Assembly (NCBI GenBank): GCA_945910925.1
Contig: CAMDZX010000075.1
Coordinates: 1 to 8,763 of the forward strand
DNA: 8,763 nucleotides
Source of the DNA: an uncultured bacterium
GTDB lineage: Bacteria > Cyanobacteriota > Vampirovibrionia > Gastranaerophilales > Gastranaerophilaceae
Direction: 5' to 3'
Below are positions 1-6,168 of the stretch, piece by piece (position 1 is the first letter of the stretch; the number at the start of each line of letters is the position of its first letter). The translations under genes were made by a program, and so were the position numbers. The notes below the pieces were generated by a model. It ran no database searches and was not told where the DNA came from. It was given only the letters and a program-made list of their open reading frames with translations.

Positions 1-749
1 GTTGGTGTAACTTCAATGTTTTCTATGATTGATAAAAACCTTACTCTGTCATTTTGAAATCTTGAAGGAATGTTTATCATAACCGAACTTCCGTCAATTG
101 CTTTTGCGGGAGCTATTGTGTTTGAAATTGCCTGCGCAATTCTCGATGACATAGTGAAATTTGATTTATCCATAGAAATTGTAATTGTGTTTTCATCCCC
201 GATTTGCGTATCAATATCACGTTCCATAATTGCCCCACCCGGTATTCTTCCCGTTGAAGTGATTGCGGTTCTTTTTGATGCTGAACCTGCAATTTTATTA
301 ATACCGCCTACGGATACCGGCCCTTGTGCAACTGCAACCGCTTCACCGTTTGGTGCTTTTAATATAGTTTGAACAAGAACACCGCCTTCAAGACTTTTTG
401 CATCGGCTATTGTTGAAACCGTACAATCTATTTTATCCCCGTTTTTTGAAAACGGAGGAACAGTTGCCGTTACGATTACTGCGGCAGAAGAACCTTTTTG
501 GATGTAGTTTTCCTGATCAATTACCGTACCAAGATTTCTGATAAGCATTTTGTTTGTAATCTGAGTAGAACGAGAGTTGTCACCAGTACCAGGCAACCCG
601 ACAACGACACCGTAACCGACAATTTGGTTTTCTCTGACACCTTTTACGTGTACAAGGTTTCCTATTCTGACGCTTGCGGCAATACTTACAAGCGGATTAA
701 TTATCCATATCATCAGTATTAGTATTGTTGTTAATATTTTCTTGTTCAT
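1..749 (-). CDS. flgI: Flagellar P-ring protein FlgI, N-terminal part (cut by window edge)
   Basis: FlgI polymerises in the periplasm into the P-ring that surrounds the flagellar rod at the peptidoglycan layer. The frame is open from the ATG at 749 to the left edge, giving 249 residues; the family is usually about 350-380 long, so roughly the last third is missing. A signal peptide is clear: MNKK, a hydrophobic stretch (residues 5-22), and a probable cut after SIAA. The mature start has the family signature VKGVRENQIVGYGVVVGLPG followed by TGD (about residues 35-56). Further family-like segments are ATVPPFSKNGDKID, GGVLVQT and GRIPGGAIMERD. An AAAGGAC ribosome site lies about 10 bases before the ATG. 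It follows flgH by 52 bases and is probably the next gene of the same transcript. Identification is firm; the C-terminus cannot be judged. Confidence 0.95.
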   Translation of the reverse strand, partial: MNKKILTTILILMIWIINPLVSIAASVRIGNLVHVKGVRENQIVGYGVVVGLPGTGDNSRSTQITNKMLIRNLGTVIDQENYIQKGSSAAVIVTATVPPFSKNGDKIDCTVSTIADAKSLEGGVLVQTILKAPNGEAVAVAQGPVSVGGINKIAGSASKRTAITSTGRIPGGAIMERDIDTQIGDENTITISMDKSNFTMSSRIAQAISNTIAPAKAIDGSSVMINIPSRFQNDRVRFLSIIENIEVTP

Positions 750-801
750 TTTTTTGTTTTGTCCTTTTGAATTATGTTTTCTTAATTTCTTATCAAATAT
801 C

Positions 802-1428
802 TTAGAACAGGTACTTAATAAATCTGTTGAATATACCTTCATTTTGACTTCTGGAGATTGTGCCTCTGCCTGATAGAGCAAATTGAAGATTAGCTACATT
901 ATAGGAATAGATATTTCCGTTTGTATCTATCCATCTCGGGTCAATTAAACCTGTTACAATTAAATCCATACGTTCGTTACCGTTTACAAGAGTTTTTTTG
1001 CCTTGAACGGAGAGGTTTCCGTTTGGCATTTGCTCAACAACTTGTACCGCGATTTTATCACCGTATGAAAAACTTCTTGTGCCTTGTGCATTTGATTCTA
1101 CTTCATTACTTCCGCCGTAACCGTTAGAGTTTCTAAGAAAACCGAGTCCGAACCAGTCTTTTAAAAATGAAGTAAACGAATCGGTTGTTGTACTGCTTTT
1201 TGATGAAGAATAGTTTAAATTATCGTTAATCGTAATAGTTTCAGCCATTACAATAGATATCAAATCCCCGATTTGTCTGGCCTGTACACCGCTGAATAAT
1301 GATTTTGGCGCTCCGTTATAATTTGCGTTTGCTCCAAGTACGAACAAAGACTCTGCATTTGCACTTTGGCAAAAACCAAGAGTAAACATTGTAACTATTC
1401 CGATTAAAACTAATATTTTCTTTATCAT
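802..1428 (-). CDS. flgH: Flagellar L-ring protein FlgH, apparently without a standard lipobox
   Basis: FlgH forms the outer-membrane L-ring of the flagellar basal body. I place the start at the ATG at 1428 (208 residues), because GGGAAG sits 7 bases upstream; an in-frame TTG at 1443 would add five residues but has no ribosome site. Family features include SLFVLGANANYNGAPKSLF near the mature start, then ARQIGDLISIVMAETITIND (around residue 50), the RSFSYGDKIAVQVVEQMPNG and VQGKKTLVNGNE segments typical of the ring domain, and the C-terminal GIFNRFIKYLF. Length is slightly below the usual 220-235. The signal region reads TLGFCQSANAES: the only Cys (residue 20) has Phe before it, which does not fit the lipobox, while ANA just after it fits signal peptidase I. 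Enterobacterial FlgH is a lipoprotein, so this is unusual. It starts 17 bases after flgA ends. Confidence 0.94.
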   Translation of the reverse strand: MIKKILVLIGIVTMFTLGFCQSANAESLFVLGANANYNGAPKSLFSGVQARQIGDLISIVMAETITINDNLNYSSSKSSTTTDSFTSFLKDWFGLGFLRNSNGYGGSNEVESNAQGTRSFSYGDKIAVQVVEQMPNGNLSVQGKKTLVNGNERMDLIVTGLIDPRWIDTNGNIYSYNVANLQFALSGRGTISRSQNEGIFNRFIKYLF

Positions 1429-1435
1429 AACTGTA

Positions 1436-1441
1436 CTTCCC
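1436..1441 (-). promoter_or_regulatory. Ribosome binding site that decides the flgH start
   Basis: On the minus strand GGGAAG is followed by 7 bases and then the ATG at 1428. The alternative upstream TTG at 1443 has only AT-rich sequence before it, so this site favours the shorter FlgH with MIKKIL as its N-terminus. Confidence 0.65.
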
Positions 1442-1445
1442 AAGT

Positions 1446-2156
1446 TTATATATTTACCTGAACTTTATTTTCTCCAATAACTTTTCCCGTATAAGTTTTG
1501 TTGTACATTTTATTTTCAACGGTTACATATTCACCGATTGTACCTTCTGTTTTTGCAATTCCGTCGATTGCAATTTGAAATCCGCTATCCGAATTGAGTA
1601 TAATTCTGACTTCCGAATTTCTTGTTACATCAGGTCTTACTTTGACAAACCGTCTGTCAATATATTCACCTTCTTTGAAATCTTTTTTGGCAACCATTTC
1701 TTTAGTTATCATATTGCGTGTAAGAACAAAATTTCCTTTATCTGCAATATTCATTTTTTTATAAACAACTCTTGAACTGTTTATCGGTTGTTCTCTCGGA
1801 ATATTTTCTGCGGCAACCAGAACTTCTTCATAAGCTTTTACGCTTATCGGAACACTCAATGTTCTTTGTAATTTGTTATCAACTAAAAGATTCACTCTTA
1901 CGATATCTCTAGAATTGATATCCGTATTCTCTGATTGATTAACGATTTCATAAGAGATAACACCATCCGGCACAGTAAGACTCTGAAAAGGAAGCATCGT
2001 AATTTTTATATCAAATTCGGCAGATGCTCTTTTGGAATAATTTTCCAGAATAATACCAAGTACATCGCTTTTTATCTTATCAGCACTAAGCGTACCTGCA
2101 TGAGCAGATGATGCAAGTATAAATAATGTTAAAATTGTGCTGAATATTTTGTTCAT
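1446..2156 (-). CDS. flgA: FlgA, periplasmic chaperone for P-ring assembly
   Basis: FlgA binds FlgI subunits in the periplasm and helps the P-ring form around the rod; it is not part of the finished flagellum. The protein has 236 residues, close to the E. coli length of about 219. It has a Sec signal peptide (MNKIFSTILTLFILASSAHA, cut after residue 20), a less conserved N-terminal half, a SAF-type domain (about residues 111-173, with VLVAAENIPREQPINSSRV and ITKEMVAKKDFKEGEYI), and the C-terminal FlgA beta domain, with IILNSDSGFQIAIDGIAKTE followed by GTIGEYVTVEN and GKVIGENKV. AGGA about 8 bases before the ATG supports the start. The gene lies between flgG (14-base gap) and flgH (17-base gap), so its product is made together with the two ring proteins it serves. 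No defects seen. Confidence 0.93.
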   Translation of the reverse strand: MNKIFSTILTLFILASSAHAGTLSADKIKSDVLGIILENYSKRASAEFDIKITMLPFQSLTVPDGVISYEIVNQSENTDINSRDIVRVNLLVDNKLQRTLSVPISVKAYEEVLVAAENIPREQPINSSRVVYKKMNIADKGNFVLTRNMITKEMVAKKDFKEGEYIDRRFVKVRPDVTRNSEVRIILNSDSGFQIAIDGIAKTEGTIGEYVTVENKMYNKTYTGKVIGENKVQVNI

Positions 2157-2170
2157 GATATTATCCTATC

Positions 2171-2959
2171 TTATCTTACAAGGTTATTTGTTGTTTGCAG
2201 AATATCATTTGAAGCATTAACCATCTTTGAATTAGATTCAAAAGCACGTTCCGCTTTAATTAGTCCGATTAATTCATCAACGATTTGAACATTTGACCCT
2301 TCAAGCATACATTGTTGAAGTTTTCCTAAACCGTTTTGACCCGGAGAATCTTGAATAGGTGTACCTGATGCTTGAGTTTCAACATACAAGTTGTGTCCGA
2401 TTGACAATAAACCTGACGGGTTTTGGAATTTTACAAGTTGAATTGCACCAACCATAGATTGTTGAATTTGACCCGGAAGTGTAACAGAAACATTACCGTC
2501 CTGCGTAATTGTAATTTCTGTTGCATCACGTGGAATATTGATTGCAGGCTGAACGATTAAACCATCGTTGGTAACAAGTTGTCCTAATGAGTCTAACTGA
2601 AAACAACCGTCACGAGTATAAGAAAGTGTCCCATCCTGTTGCATAACTTGGAAGAATCCTTCACCTTCAATTTCAACGTCAAGTTGTCTGCCTGTTGAGA
2701 TTGCAGTACCTTGTGTAAATACTCTTGTTGTAGCAACTGTTTTAACACCAAGCCCGATTTCTAAACCTACCGGTTGATACGTTCCTTGGTTCATCAGTGC
2801 GCCCGGAGTTCTTGCGGCTTGTGATAATAAGTCTTGAAACTCTGCTCTTGAATGTTTGAATGCCGTTGTATTGACGTTTGCAACATTGTTTGCAATAACA
2901 TCCAAGTTGTTTTGCTGAGCTATCATACCTGTTGCTGCTGTAGTTAATGATCTTAACAT
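2171..2959 (-). CDS. flgG: Flagellar distal rod protein FlgG
   Basis: FlgG builds the distal rod, the drive shaft that passes through the P- and L-rings. It is exported by the flagellar type III system, and accordingly there is no cleavable signal peptide. At 262 residues it has the normal family length. The N-terminal rod motif is complete (LDVIANNVANVNTTAFK, residues 19-35), as is the FlgG-specific region (GTYQPVGLEIGLGVKTVATT, residues 59-78, then FTQG and LDVEIEGEGFFQV). TLSYTRDGCFQLD follows, and the C-terminal helix region begins with LEGSNVQIVDELIGLIKAER (residues 219-238). These segments separate it from the FlgF paralogue just upstream. GGAAAGG about 5 bases before the ATG is the ribosome site. 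The 48-base gap from flgF contains a short perfect palindrome, listed separately. Confidence 0.97.
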   Translation of the reverse strand: MLRSLTTAATGMIAQQNNLDVIANNVANVNTTAFKHSRAEFQDLLSQAARTPGALMNQGTYQPVGLEIGLGVKTVATTRVFTQGTAISTGRQLDVEIEGEGFFQVMQQDGTLSYTRDGCFQLDSLGQLVTNDGLIVQPAINIPRDATEITITQDGNVSVTLPGQIQQSMVGAIQLVKFQNPSGLLSIGHNLYVETQASGTPIQDSPGQNGLGKLQQCMLEGSNVQIVDELIGLIKAERAFESNSKMVNASNDILQTTNNLVR

Positions 2960-2979
2960 TTTTACCTTTCCTCACCTAG

Positions 2980-2994
2980 TCTGAATTATTCAGA
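2980..2994. repeat. 15-bp perfect palindrome between flgF and flgG
   Basis: TCTGAAT-T-ATTCAGA is a perfect inverted repeat with 7-base arms around one central base, lying 20 bases upstream of the flgG ATG in the 48-base flgF-flgG gap. It could be a protein-binding site or, with a 3-base loop, a short RNA hairpin just before the flgG ribosome site. There is no T-run after it on the minus strand, so it does not look like an intrinsic terminator. Chance occurrence is quite possible. Confidence 0.35.
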
Positions 2995-3007
2995 GTTTTG
3001 TCGTACT

Positions 3008-3838
3008 CTACCCCTTGATACGACCAACCGATATCGCAGAATCCAGTAAAGTACTGTTTTCTGTGATAACTTTCCCTAAAGATTCGTAGTTCCTTGATGT
3101 TTGTATTGTGTTTAACATTTCTTTTACAACACTGGTATTGGACATTTCCAACATACCCTGTTGTATTGTATATTTTGCAGGAGGTGTAACAAGTTCACGA
3201 TTTTCTGCACTTCTAGGTGCAAATTTGGAATACCCAACAGAACATAAATCCTCTTTGTTGCTGAAATTAAAGATTCCAAATGCACCTAAAGGATAATGTT
3301 CTTTTCCGTCATATGCTTCAATATTCCCCTGCTCAGTAACCAAAATCTGATACGCTTTAAGGTCAGTACCTTCCATATCATCGTTAATGAGTCTTATCGG
3401 ACGACTTTCGGTATCTAATACAAATTCACCTTCTTTTGTAGTTAAGTAATAATCACTGTTTGCGCAGAAAGAACCGTTTCTTGTATAACCGATATTACCT
3501 TCACTATCCATAACTTTAAAGAATCCGTCACCTTGTAATGCAAAATCATATGGAACACCTGTTTTGGAAAGCGCACCTTGAGTGAAATCGTAAGTGATTT
3601 TCATTGCTTCACTCCCCATACTCAAACTTCCGAGATATCTGTTGTTTCCTGCGCTTTGACCTTTAATTAATTCTCCGTTTTTTTGATATACAGACGCATC
3701 CATAACATTTTTGAATGTAAGCTGACTTTTTCTATAACCCGGAGTATTAACGTTTGCCAGATTATTTGCCGTATTATCCATATTGTCAATCAGTGCCATC
3801 ATACCGTTTGATGCTGATTCAAAACCTCTTAATAACAT
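3008..3838 (-). CDS. flgF: FlgF-type proximal/distal rod protein (FlgF/FlgG family)
   Basis: This belongs to the flagellar basal-body rod family that includes FlgF and FlgG. At 276 residues it has the N-terminal motif ANNLANVNTPGYR (24-36), the central YDFALQGDGFFKVMDSEGNI and YTRNGSF segments (about 97-124), and the C-terminal QQGMLEMSNTSVVKEMLNTI (226-245) followed by QTSRNYES. There is no signal peptide, as expected for export through the flagellar type III apparatus. I call it FlgF because a better FlgG match (with the FlgG-specific GVKTVATTR region) follows directly, and flgF-flgG is a common order. A hook-type paralogue is less likely given its length. The ATG overlaps the stop of the transglycosylase gene by one base (TAATG), and AAGGA lies about 9 bases upstream, so translation of the two is probably coupled. 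The stop is TAG. Confidence 0.85.
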   Translation of the reverse strand: MLLRGFESASNGMMALIDNMDNTANNLANVNTPGYRKSQLTFKNVMDASVYQKNGELIKGQSAGNNRYLGSLSMGSEAMKITYDFTQGALSKTGVPYDFALQGDGFFKVMDSEGNIGYTRNGSFCANSDYYLTTKEGEFVLDTESRPIRLINDDMEGTDLKAYQILVTEQGNIEAYDGKEHYPLGAFGIFNFSNKEDLCSVGYSKFAPRSAENRELVTPPAKYTIQQGMLEMSNTSVVKEMLNTIQTSRNYESLGKVITENSTLLDSAISVGRIKG

Positions 3839-4419
3839 TAGTTTGCGTCCTTAAACCTTCCGTAACTTGCCATTACATTTTTTACATAATTCTGAGTTTC
3901 ACGATATGGCGGGATTCCGTTATATTTTTTTACGGCATTCGGACCTGCATTGTATGCTGCAAGGGCAAGTTCTTTATTGTTTCCGAATCTGTCCATAAGT
4001 CCTTTAAGATACTTGGTTCCGCCATATATATTTTGCTCTGCATCAAATGCGTTAGTGACTCCGAGTCCTTGAGCGGTTGAAGGCATTAACTGCATTAATC
4101 CCATCGCACCGCAATGAGATTTTGCCTTCGGATTAAATCCTGATTCCTGTTTTACAACTGCTTTTACAAAATCAGGATCAAGATTGTTTTGGGTTGAGTA
4201 TTTTTCAATCAGTTTGTCTATCTCACCGTGACTTACATTTTCTCCTGATGAAGGTACTCCCGGTTTTGTTCCGTATTCTTTTTCGTATGTACTGTCAAGA
4301 ATTTTTTGGAAATCACTATCCGTCTGTGCTACATCCATCCCGAAATTCATCATTTCTTGGAATTGGCTTTCAATAGCACTAATACGTCTTAATGTCAGTT
4401 CCAAACCGGAAAGTTCCAC
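3838..4419 (-). CDS. Lytic transglycosylase (SLT/Slt70-like domain) heading the rod/ring operon
   Basis: Enzymes of this family cut the MurNAc-GlcNAc bond of peptidoglycan with formation of 1,6-anhydroMurNAc. From the GTG at 4419 the protein has 193 residues: a short helical N-terminal part (LSGLELTLRRISAIESQFQE, 3-22), a low-complexity linker (about 48-64), then a complete SLT domain (about 66-190). Domain motifs are VKQESGFNPKA with catalytic Glu92, GAMGLMQLMPSTAQ (104-117), the NIYGGTKYLKGLMDRFG helix and ALAAYNAGPNAVKKYNGIPP. No signal peptide or membrane segment is visible from this or any longer start. Position suggests it opens the cell wall for the rod, the job done by the hydrolase half of FlgJ in some proteobacteria; this is inference. 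GTG was chosen because AGGGGGAG lies 7 bases upstream. A TTG at 4473 and an ATG at 4443 in frame lack such a site. Confidence 0.88.
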   Translation of the reverse strand: MELSGLELTLRRISAIESQFQEMMNFGMDVAQTDSDFQKILDSTYEKEYGTKPGVPSSGENVSHGEIDKLIEKYSTQNNLDPDFVKAVVKQESGFNPKAKSHCGAMGLMQLMPSTAQGLGVTNAFDAEQNIYGGTKYLKGLMDRFGNNKELALAAYNAGPNAVKKYNGIPPYRETQNYVKNVMASYGRFKDAN

Positions 4420-4426
4420 GTTCTCT

Positions 4427-4434
4427 CTCCCCCT
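4427..4434 (-). promoter_or_regulatory. Strong ribosome binding site setting a GTG start for the transglycosylase
   Basis: AGGGGGAG on the minus strand is followed by 7 bases and then GTG at 4419. It would lie inside the coding sequence if translation began at the ATG at 4443 or the TTG at 4473, both of which have only AT-rich sequence before them. It therefore argues for the GTG start and a protein beginning MELSGLEL. Confidence 0.7.
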
Positions 4435-4448
4435 GTACGTCATCGCAC

Positions 4449-4478
4449 AGTATATGTTTATATTACTTACCAAGTCTA
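4449..4478 (-). promoter_or_regulatory. Weak promoter candidate for the flagellar rod/ring operon
   Basis: On the minus strand TAGACT (4478-4473) and TATACT (4454-4449) are separated by 18 bases, a fair match to a housekeeping sigma-70 type promoter. Transcription would start near 4442, leaving a leader of about 23 bases before the GTG at 4419 and excluding the two upstream start codons. Another possible -10, TATAGT at 4485-4480, has only a poor -35. I saw no sigma-28 or sigma-54 flagellar promoter motif. Confidence 0.35.
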
Positions 4479-4545
4479 CACTATAAATTTAAACTATTTG
4501 GAGGAAACTAACATCAATCATAGGGTTGAAGTTTAATTATTATAT

Positions 4546-4563
4546 ATAGACCATTTGGTCTAT
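4546..4563. promoter_or_regulatory. 18-bp perfect palindrome resembling a TetR-family operator
   Basis: ATAGACCA-TT-TGGTCTAT has two perfect 8-base arms around a 2-base centre. The TAGACC...GGTCTA pattern resembles operators bound by TetR-family repressors (for example the NemR type). It lies just upstream of a perfect TATAAT box and covers the -35 region of the permease promoter, where a bound repressor would block RNA polymerase. No regulator gene is present in this window, so the binding protein is unknown. A protein-binding site is favoured over a terminator: the 2-base centre is too tight for a good hairpin loop. Confidence 0.6.
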
Positions 4564-4577
4564 TTCTGTTTTATAAT
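4547..4577 (+). promoter_or_regulatory. Promoter of the DMT permease, possibly giving a leaderless mRNA
   Basis: A perfect TATAAT lies at 4572-4577. The best -35 is TAGACC at 4547-4552 (19-base spacer), which is part of the palindrome. Transcription would be expected to start about 7 bases after the -10, at or next to the ATG at 4584. No Shine-Dalgarno sequence precedes that ATG, and an in-frame TAA lies directly before it (4581-4583), so no longer start exists. Confidence 0.5.
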
Positions 4578-4583
4578 GTATAA

Positions 4584-5435
4584 ATGGTTTTATTATCACT
4601 TATTCTAAGAATACTTTCAAACCCGCTTGCCAACGTGTTTCAGAAAAAACTGGCGGGTGAATACGGTTCATTTTTTGTTAATATGATAACTTATGGCGGA
4701 TTGAGTTGTGTATTATTACCCGTTATTTTACATACTAATTTTGTGATATTACCGCCAACAGCTTGGATATACGGGGTATTAGGCGGGATTTTAGGAGCAT
4801 TGGGGAATGCCTTTCTTGTAAAATCATTATCTCTTGGCGATTTATCGGTTTTAGGACCGATAAATTCATATAAATCCGTTGTTGCAATGCTTTTCGGAAT
4901 ATTTTTCCTAAAAGAAGTACCCTCAATACCTGCAATATGCGCTGTCGGTCTTGTTATATGGGGGAGTTATTTTATATTTGATACGGTTGAAGAACGATTC
5001 TCAATTTCTCTTTTTAAACGAAAGGATATTTTATACAGGTTTCTTGCGCTTGTTTTTACCGCACTTGAAGCTATTATGATAAAACACGTAATCCTCTTAT
5101 CAAATATTACGGTTTCTTTTATATTTTGGGCATTGTTTGGATTTTTATTCTCAATGTGTTTTGTATTATTAAAAAGAGAGCGTATAAAAATCCCTGATAA
5201 AAAAGCATTTGTTTATTTCACAGGCTTGATTATAATGTTTGGAGTTATGCAATATACAACAAATTATGTCTTTGTTCATATGCAGGTTTCTTATGCTCTT
5301 GCACTTTTTCAACTATCATCGTTAGTAAACGTATTTTTCGGGTTTAAAATATTCAATGAAAGAAACATTCTCAAAAAAATTATAGGTACGATAATTATGA
5401 TACTTGGCGCAAGCGTAATTATACTAACAAATTGA
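4584..5435 (+). CDS. EamA/DMT-superfamily membrane transporter
   Basis: This is a 283-residue, almost entirely hydrophobic inner-membrane protein with the size and pattern of the ten-helix drug/metabolite transporter (DMT) superfamily, EamA type. Two half-repeats are visible. The first (about 2-132) ends with the family-like SLSLGDLSVLGPINSYKSVV, a further helix, and FLKEVPS. The second (about 150-282) contains QVSYALALFQLSSLVNVFFG and FNERN, followed by the last helix. A basic loop (residues 138-152) joins the halves, and another charged loop is at 196-207. The substrate cannot be told from sequence; relatives export amino acids, metabolites or drugs. It stands alone on the plus strand, divergent from the flagellar operon. 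The ATG has no ribosome site and sits right where transcription should start. The stop is TGA. A TetR-like palindrome suggests effector-responsive repression. Confidence 0.85.
   Translation: MVLLSLILRILSNPLANVFQKKLAGEYGSFFVNMITYGGLSCVLLPVILHTNFVILPPTAWIYGVLGGILGALGNAFLVKSLSLGDLSVLGPINSYKSVVAMLFGIFFLKEVPSIPAICAVGLVIWGSYFIFDTVEERFSISLFKRKDILYRFLALVFTALEAIMIKHVILLSNITVSFIFWALFGFLFSMCFVLLKRERIKIPDKKAFVYFTGLIIMFGVMQYTTNYVFVHMQVSYALALFQLSSLVNVFFGFKIFNERNILKKIIGTIIMILGASVIILTN
4840..4865. repeat. 10-bp inverted repeat inside the DMT permease gene
   Basis: ATTTATCGGT and ACCGATAAAT form perfect 10-base arms around the loop TTTAGG. The stretch encodes DLSVLGPIN of the transporter, a conserved-looking segment. 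An RNA stem could form in the early coding region. It has no T-run and may well be chance. Confidence 0.3.
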
Positions 5436-5474
5436 TTATAAAATATTGAATTGTTAAAAAAAAATAAACTTTCC

Positions 5475-5502
5475 TTGTATATGCGACTTGATAAACTATA
5501 AT
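5475..5502 (+). promoter_or_regulatory. Promoter candidate for grpE-dnaJ
   Basis: A perfect TATAAT at 5497-5502 is preceded, 16 bases upstream, by TTGTAT at 5475-5480. Transcription would start near 5509, leaving about 30 bases before the grpE ATG, including the AAGGGGAG ribosome site (5522-5529). A second pairing, TTGATA at 5488-5493 with TACGAT at 5511-5516, is possible but would put the start inside the ribosome site. No CIRCE (HrcA operator) and no sigma-32-like element is present. Confidence 0.5.
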
Positions 5503-5538
5503 TAAAAATGTACGATACTGTAAGGGGAGTTTTAGGTT

Positions 5539-6138
5539 ATGTCAAATCCTTTTAAAGATAATCAAAAAAATGAAATCAATCCTGAGGCGGAAGTTATTGT
5601 TGATACTGATAACACTACCGAAAAAACTCAAGAAGCTGAGGAAAATCAAGAAGTTGAAGCTCAGGATGATACAGAAAATACGGAAACAGAAATTGACAAA
5701 CTCAAATCTGATTACGAAAATTTGAACAATCAATATATCAGACTCGCTGCGGATTTTGATAATTACAGAAAAAGACAGGCACAAGAGCGTGAAAGTCTTT
5801 TGAAATATGGTGCAGAAGATACTCTAAAAAAACTCATCGAAGTGCTTGATAACTTTGACAGAGGAGAAAAAGCAATTCAAGATGTGGAAGATTGTGAAAA
5901 AGTAAAAGAAAGCTTCAATCTTGTACATAAACAATTAACGGATGCTTTGCAAAAAGTCGGTTTGGAAACGATTAATTGCGTAGGGGAAGAATTTGACCCG
6001 AATTTCCACGAAGCTGTTATGCAAACTCCTACAAGCGAACAACCTGAACATACAATTATTGCGGAATTACAAAAGGGCTATAAACTCGGTGACAGAGTGC
6101 TAAGACCTGCATTGGTTAATGTCGCAACTGCCGAATAA
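5539..6138 (+). CDS. grpE: GrpE, nucleotide exchange factor of the DnaK chaperone
   Basis: GrpE is a cytoplasmic dimer that makes DnaK release ADP so that its folding cycle can continue. The protein has 199 residues, normal for the family. Residues 1-50 are acidic and probably disordered. A long coiled-coil helix follows (about 50-90) with ADFDNYRKRQ (71-80), then the helical bundle, and the C-terminal DnaK-binding beta domain (about 145-197) with EEFDPNFHEAV and KGYKLGDRVLRPALVNVA. The start has a strong AAGGGGAG 9 bases upstream. dnaJ follows after 30 bases, so the two co-chaperones are probably co-transcribed. The usual partner dnaK is not between them and hrcA is not upstream, unlike the common hrcA-grpE-dnaK-dnaJ order. 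Confidence 0.97.
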   Translation: MSNPFKDNQKNEINPEAEVIVDTDNTTEKTQEAEENQEVEAQDDTENTETEIDKLKSDYENLNNQYIRLAADFDNYRKRQAQERESLLKYGAEDTLKKLIEVLDNFDRGEKAIQDVEDCEKVKESFNLVHKQLTDALQKVGLETINCVGEEFDPNFHEAVMQTPTSEQPEHTIIAELQKGYKLGDRVLRPALVNVATAE

Positions 6139-6168
6139 AATAACAACAAAGAAAATTAAGAGAAAAAG

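Noticed and set aside
70..372. Plus-strand open frame of 100 codons
   Set aside because: It is the antisense of flgI, whose minus-strand frame has a full family match and signal peptide; no ribosome site or recognisable domain in the plus frame.
3754..4080. Plus-strand open frame of 108 codons
   Set aside because: Lies antisense across the flgF/transglycosylase junction, both firmly identified; the translated product shows no family motif.
4500..4505. GGAGGA on the plus strand as a ribosome site for a small upstream gene
   Set aside because: No ATG, GTG or TTG follows at a usable distance; the nearby frames are short and closed.
4474..4583. Flagellar sigma-28 or sigma-54 promoter for the rod/ring operon
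   Set aside because: I looked for TAAA...GCCGATAA-like and TGGCAC...TTGCA-like pairs on the minus strand and found none.
5456..5464. Run of nine A after the permease gene as a terminator
   Set aside because: An intrinsic terminator for the plus strand needs a T-run after a stem; here it is an A-run and the preceding stem is weak. No convincing terminator is visible between the permease and grpE.
5436..5538. CIRCE or sigma-32-type heat-shock element before grpE
   Set aside because: No TTAGCACTC/GAGTGCTAA inverted repeat and no CCCCAT-type -10 is present; CTTGATA alone is not enough.
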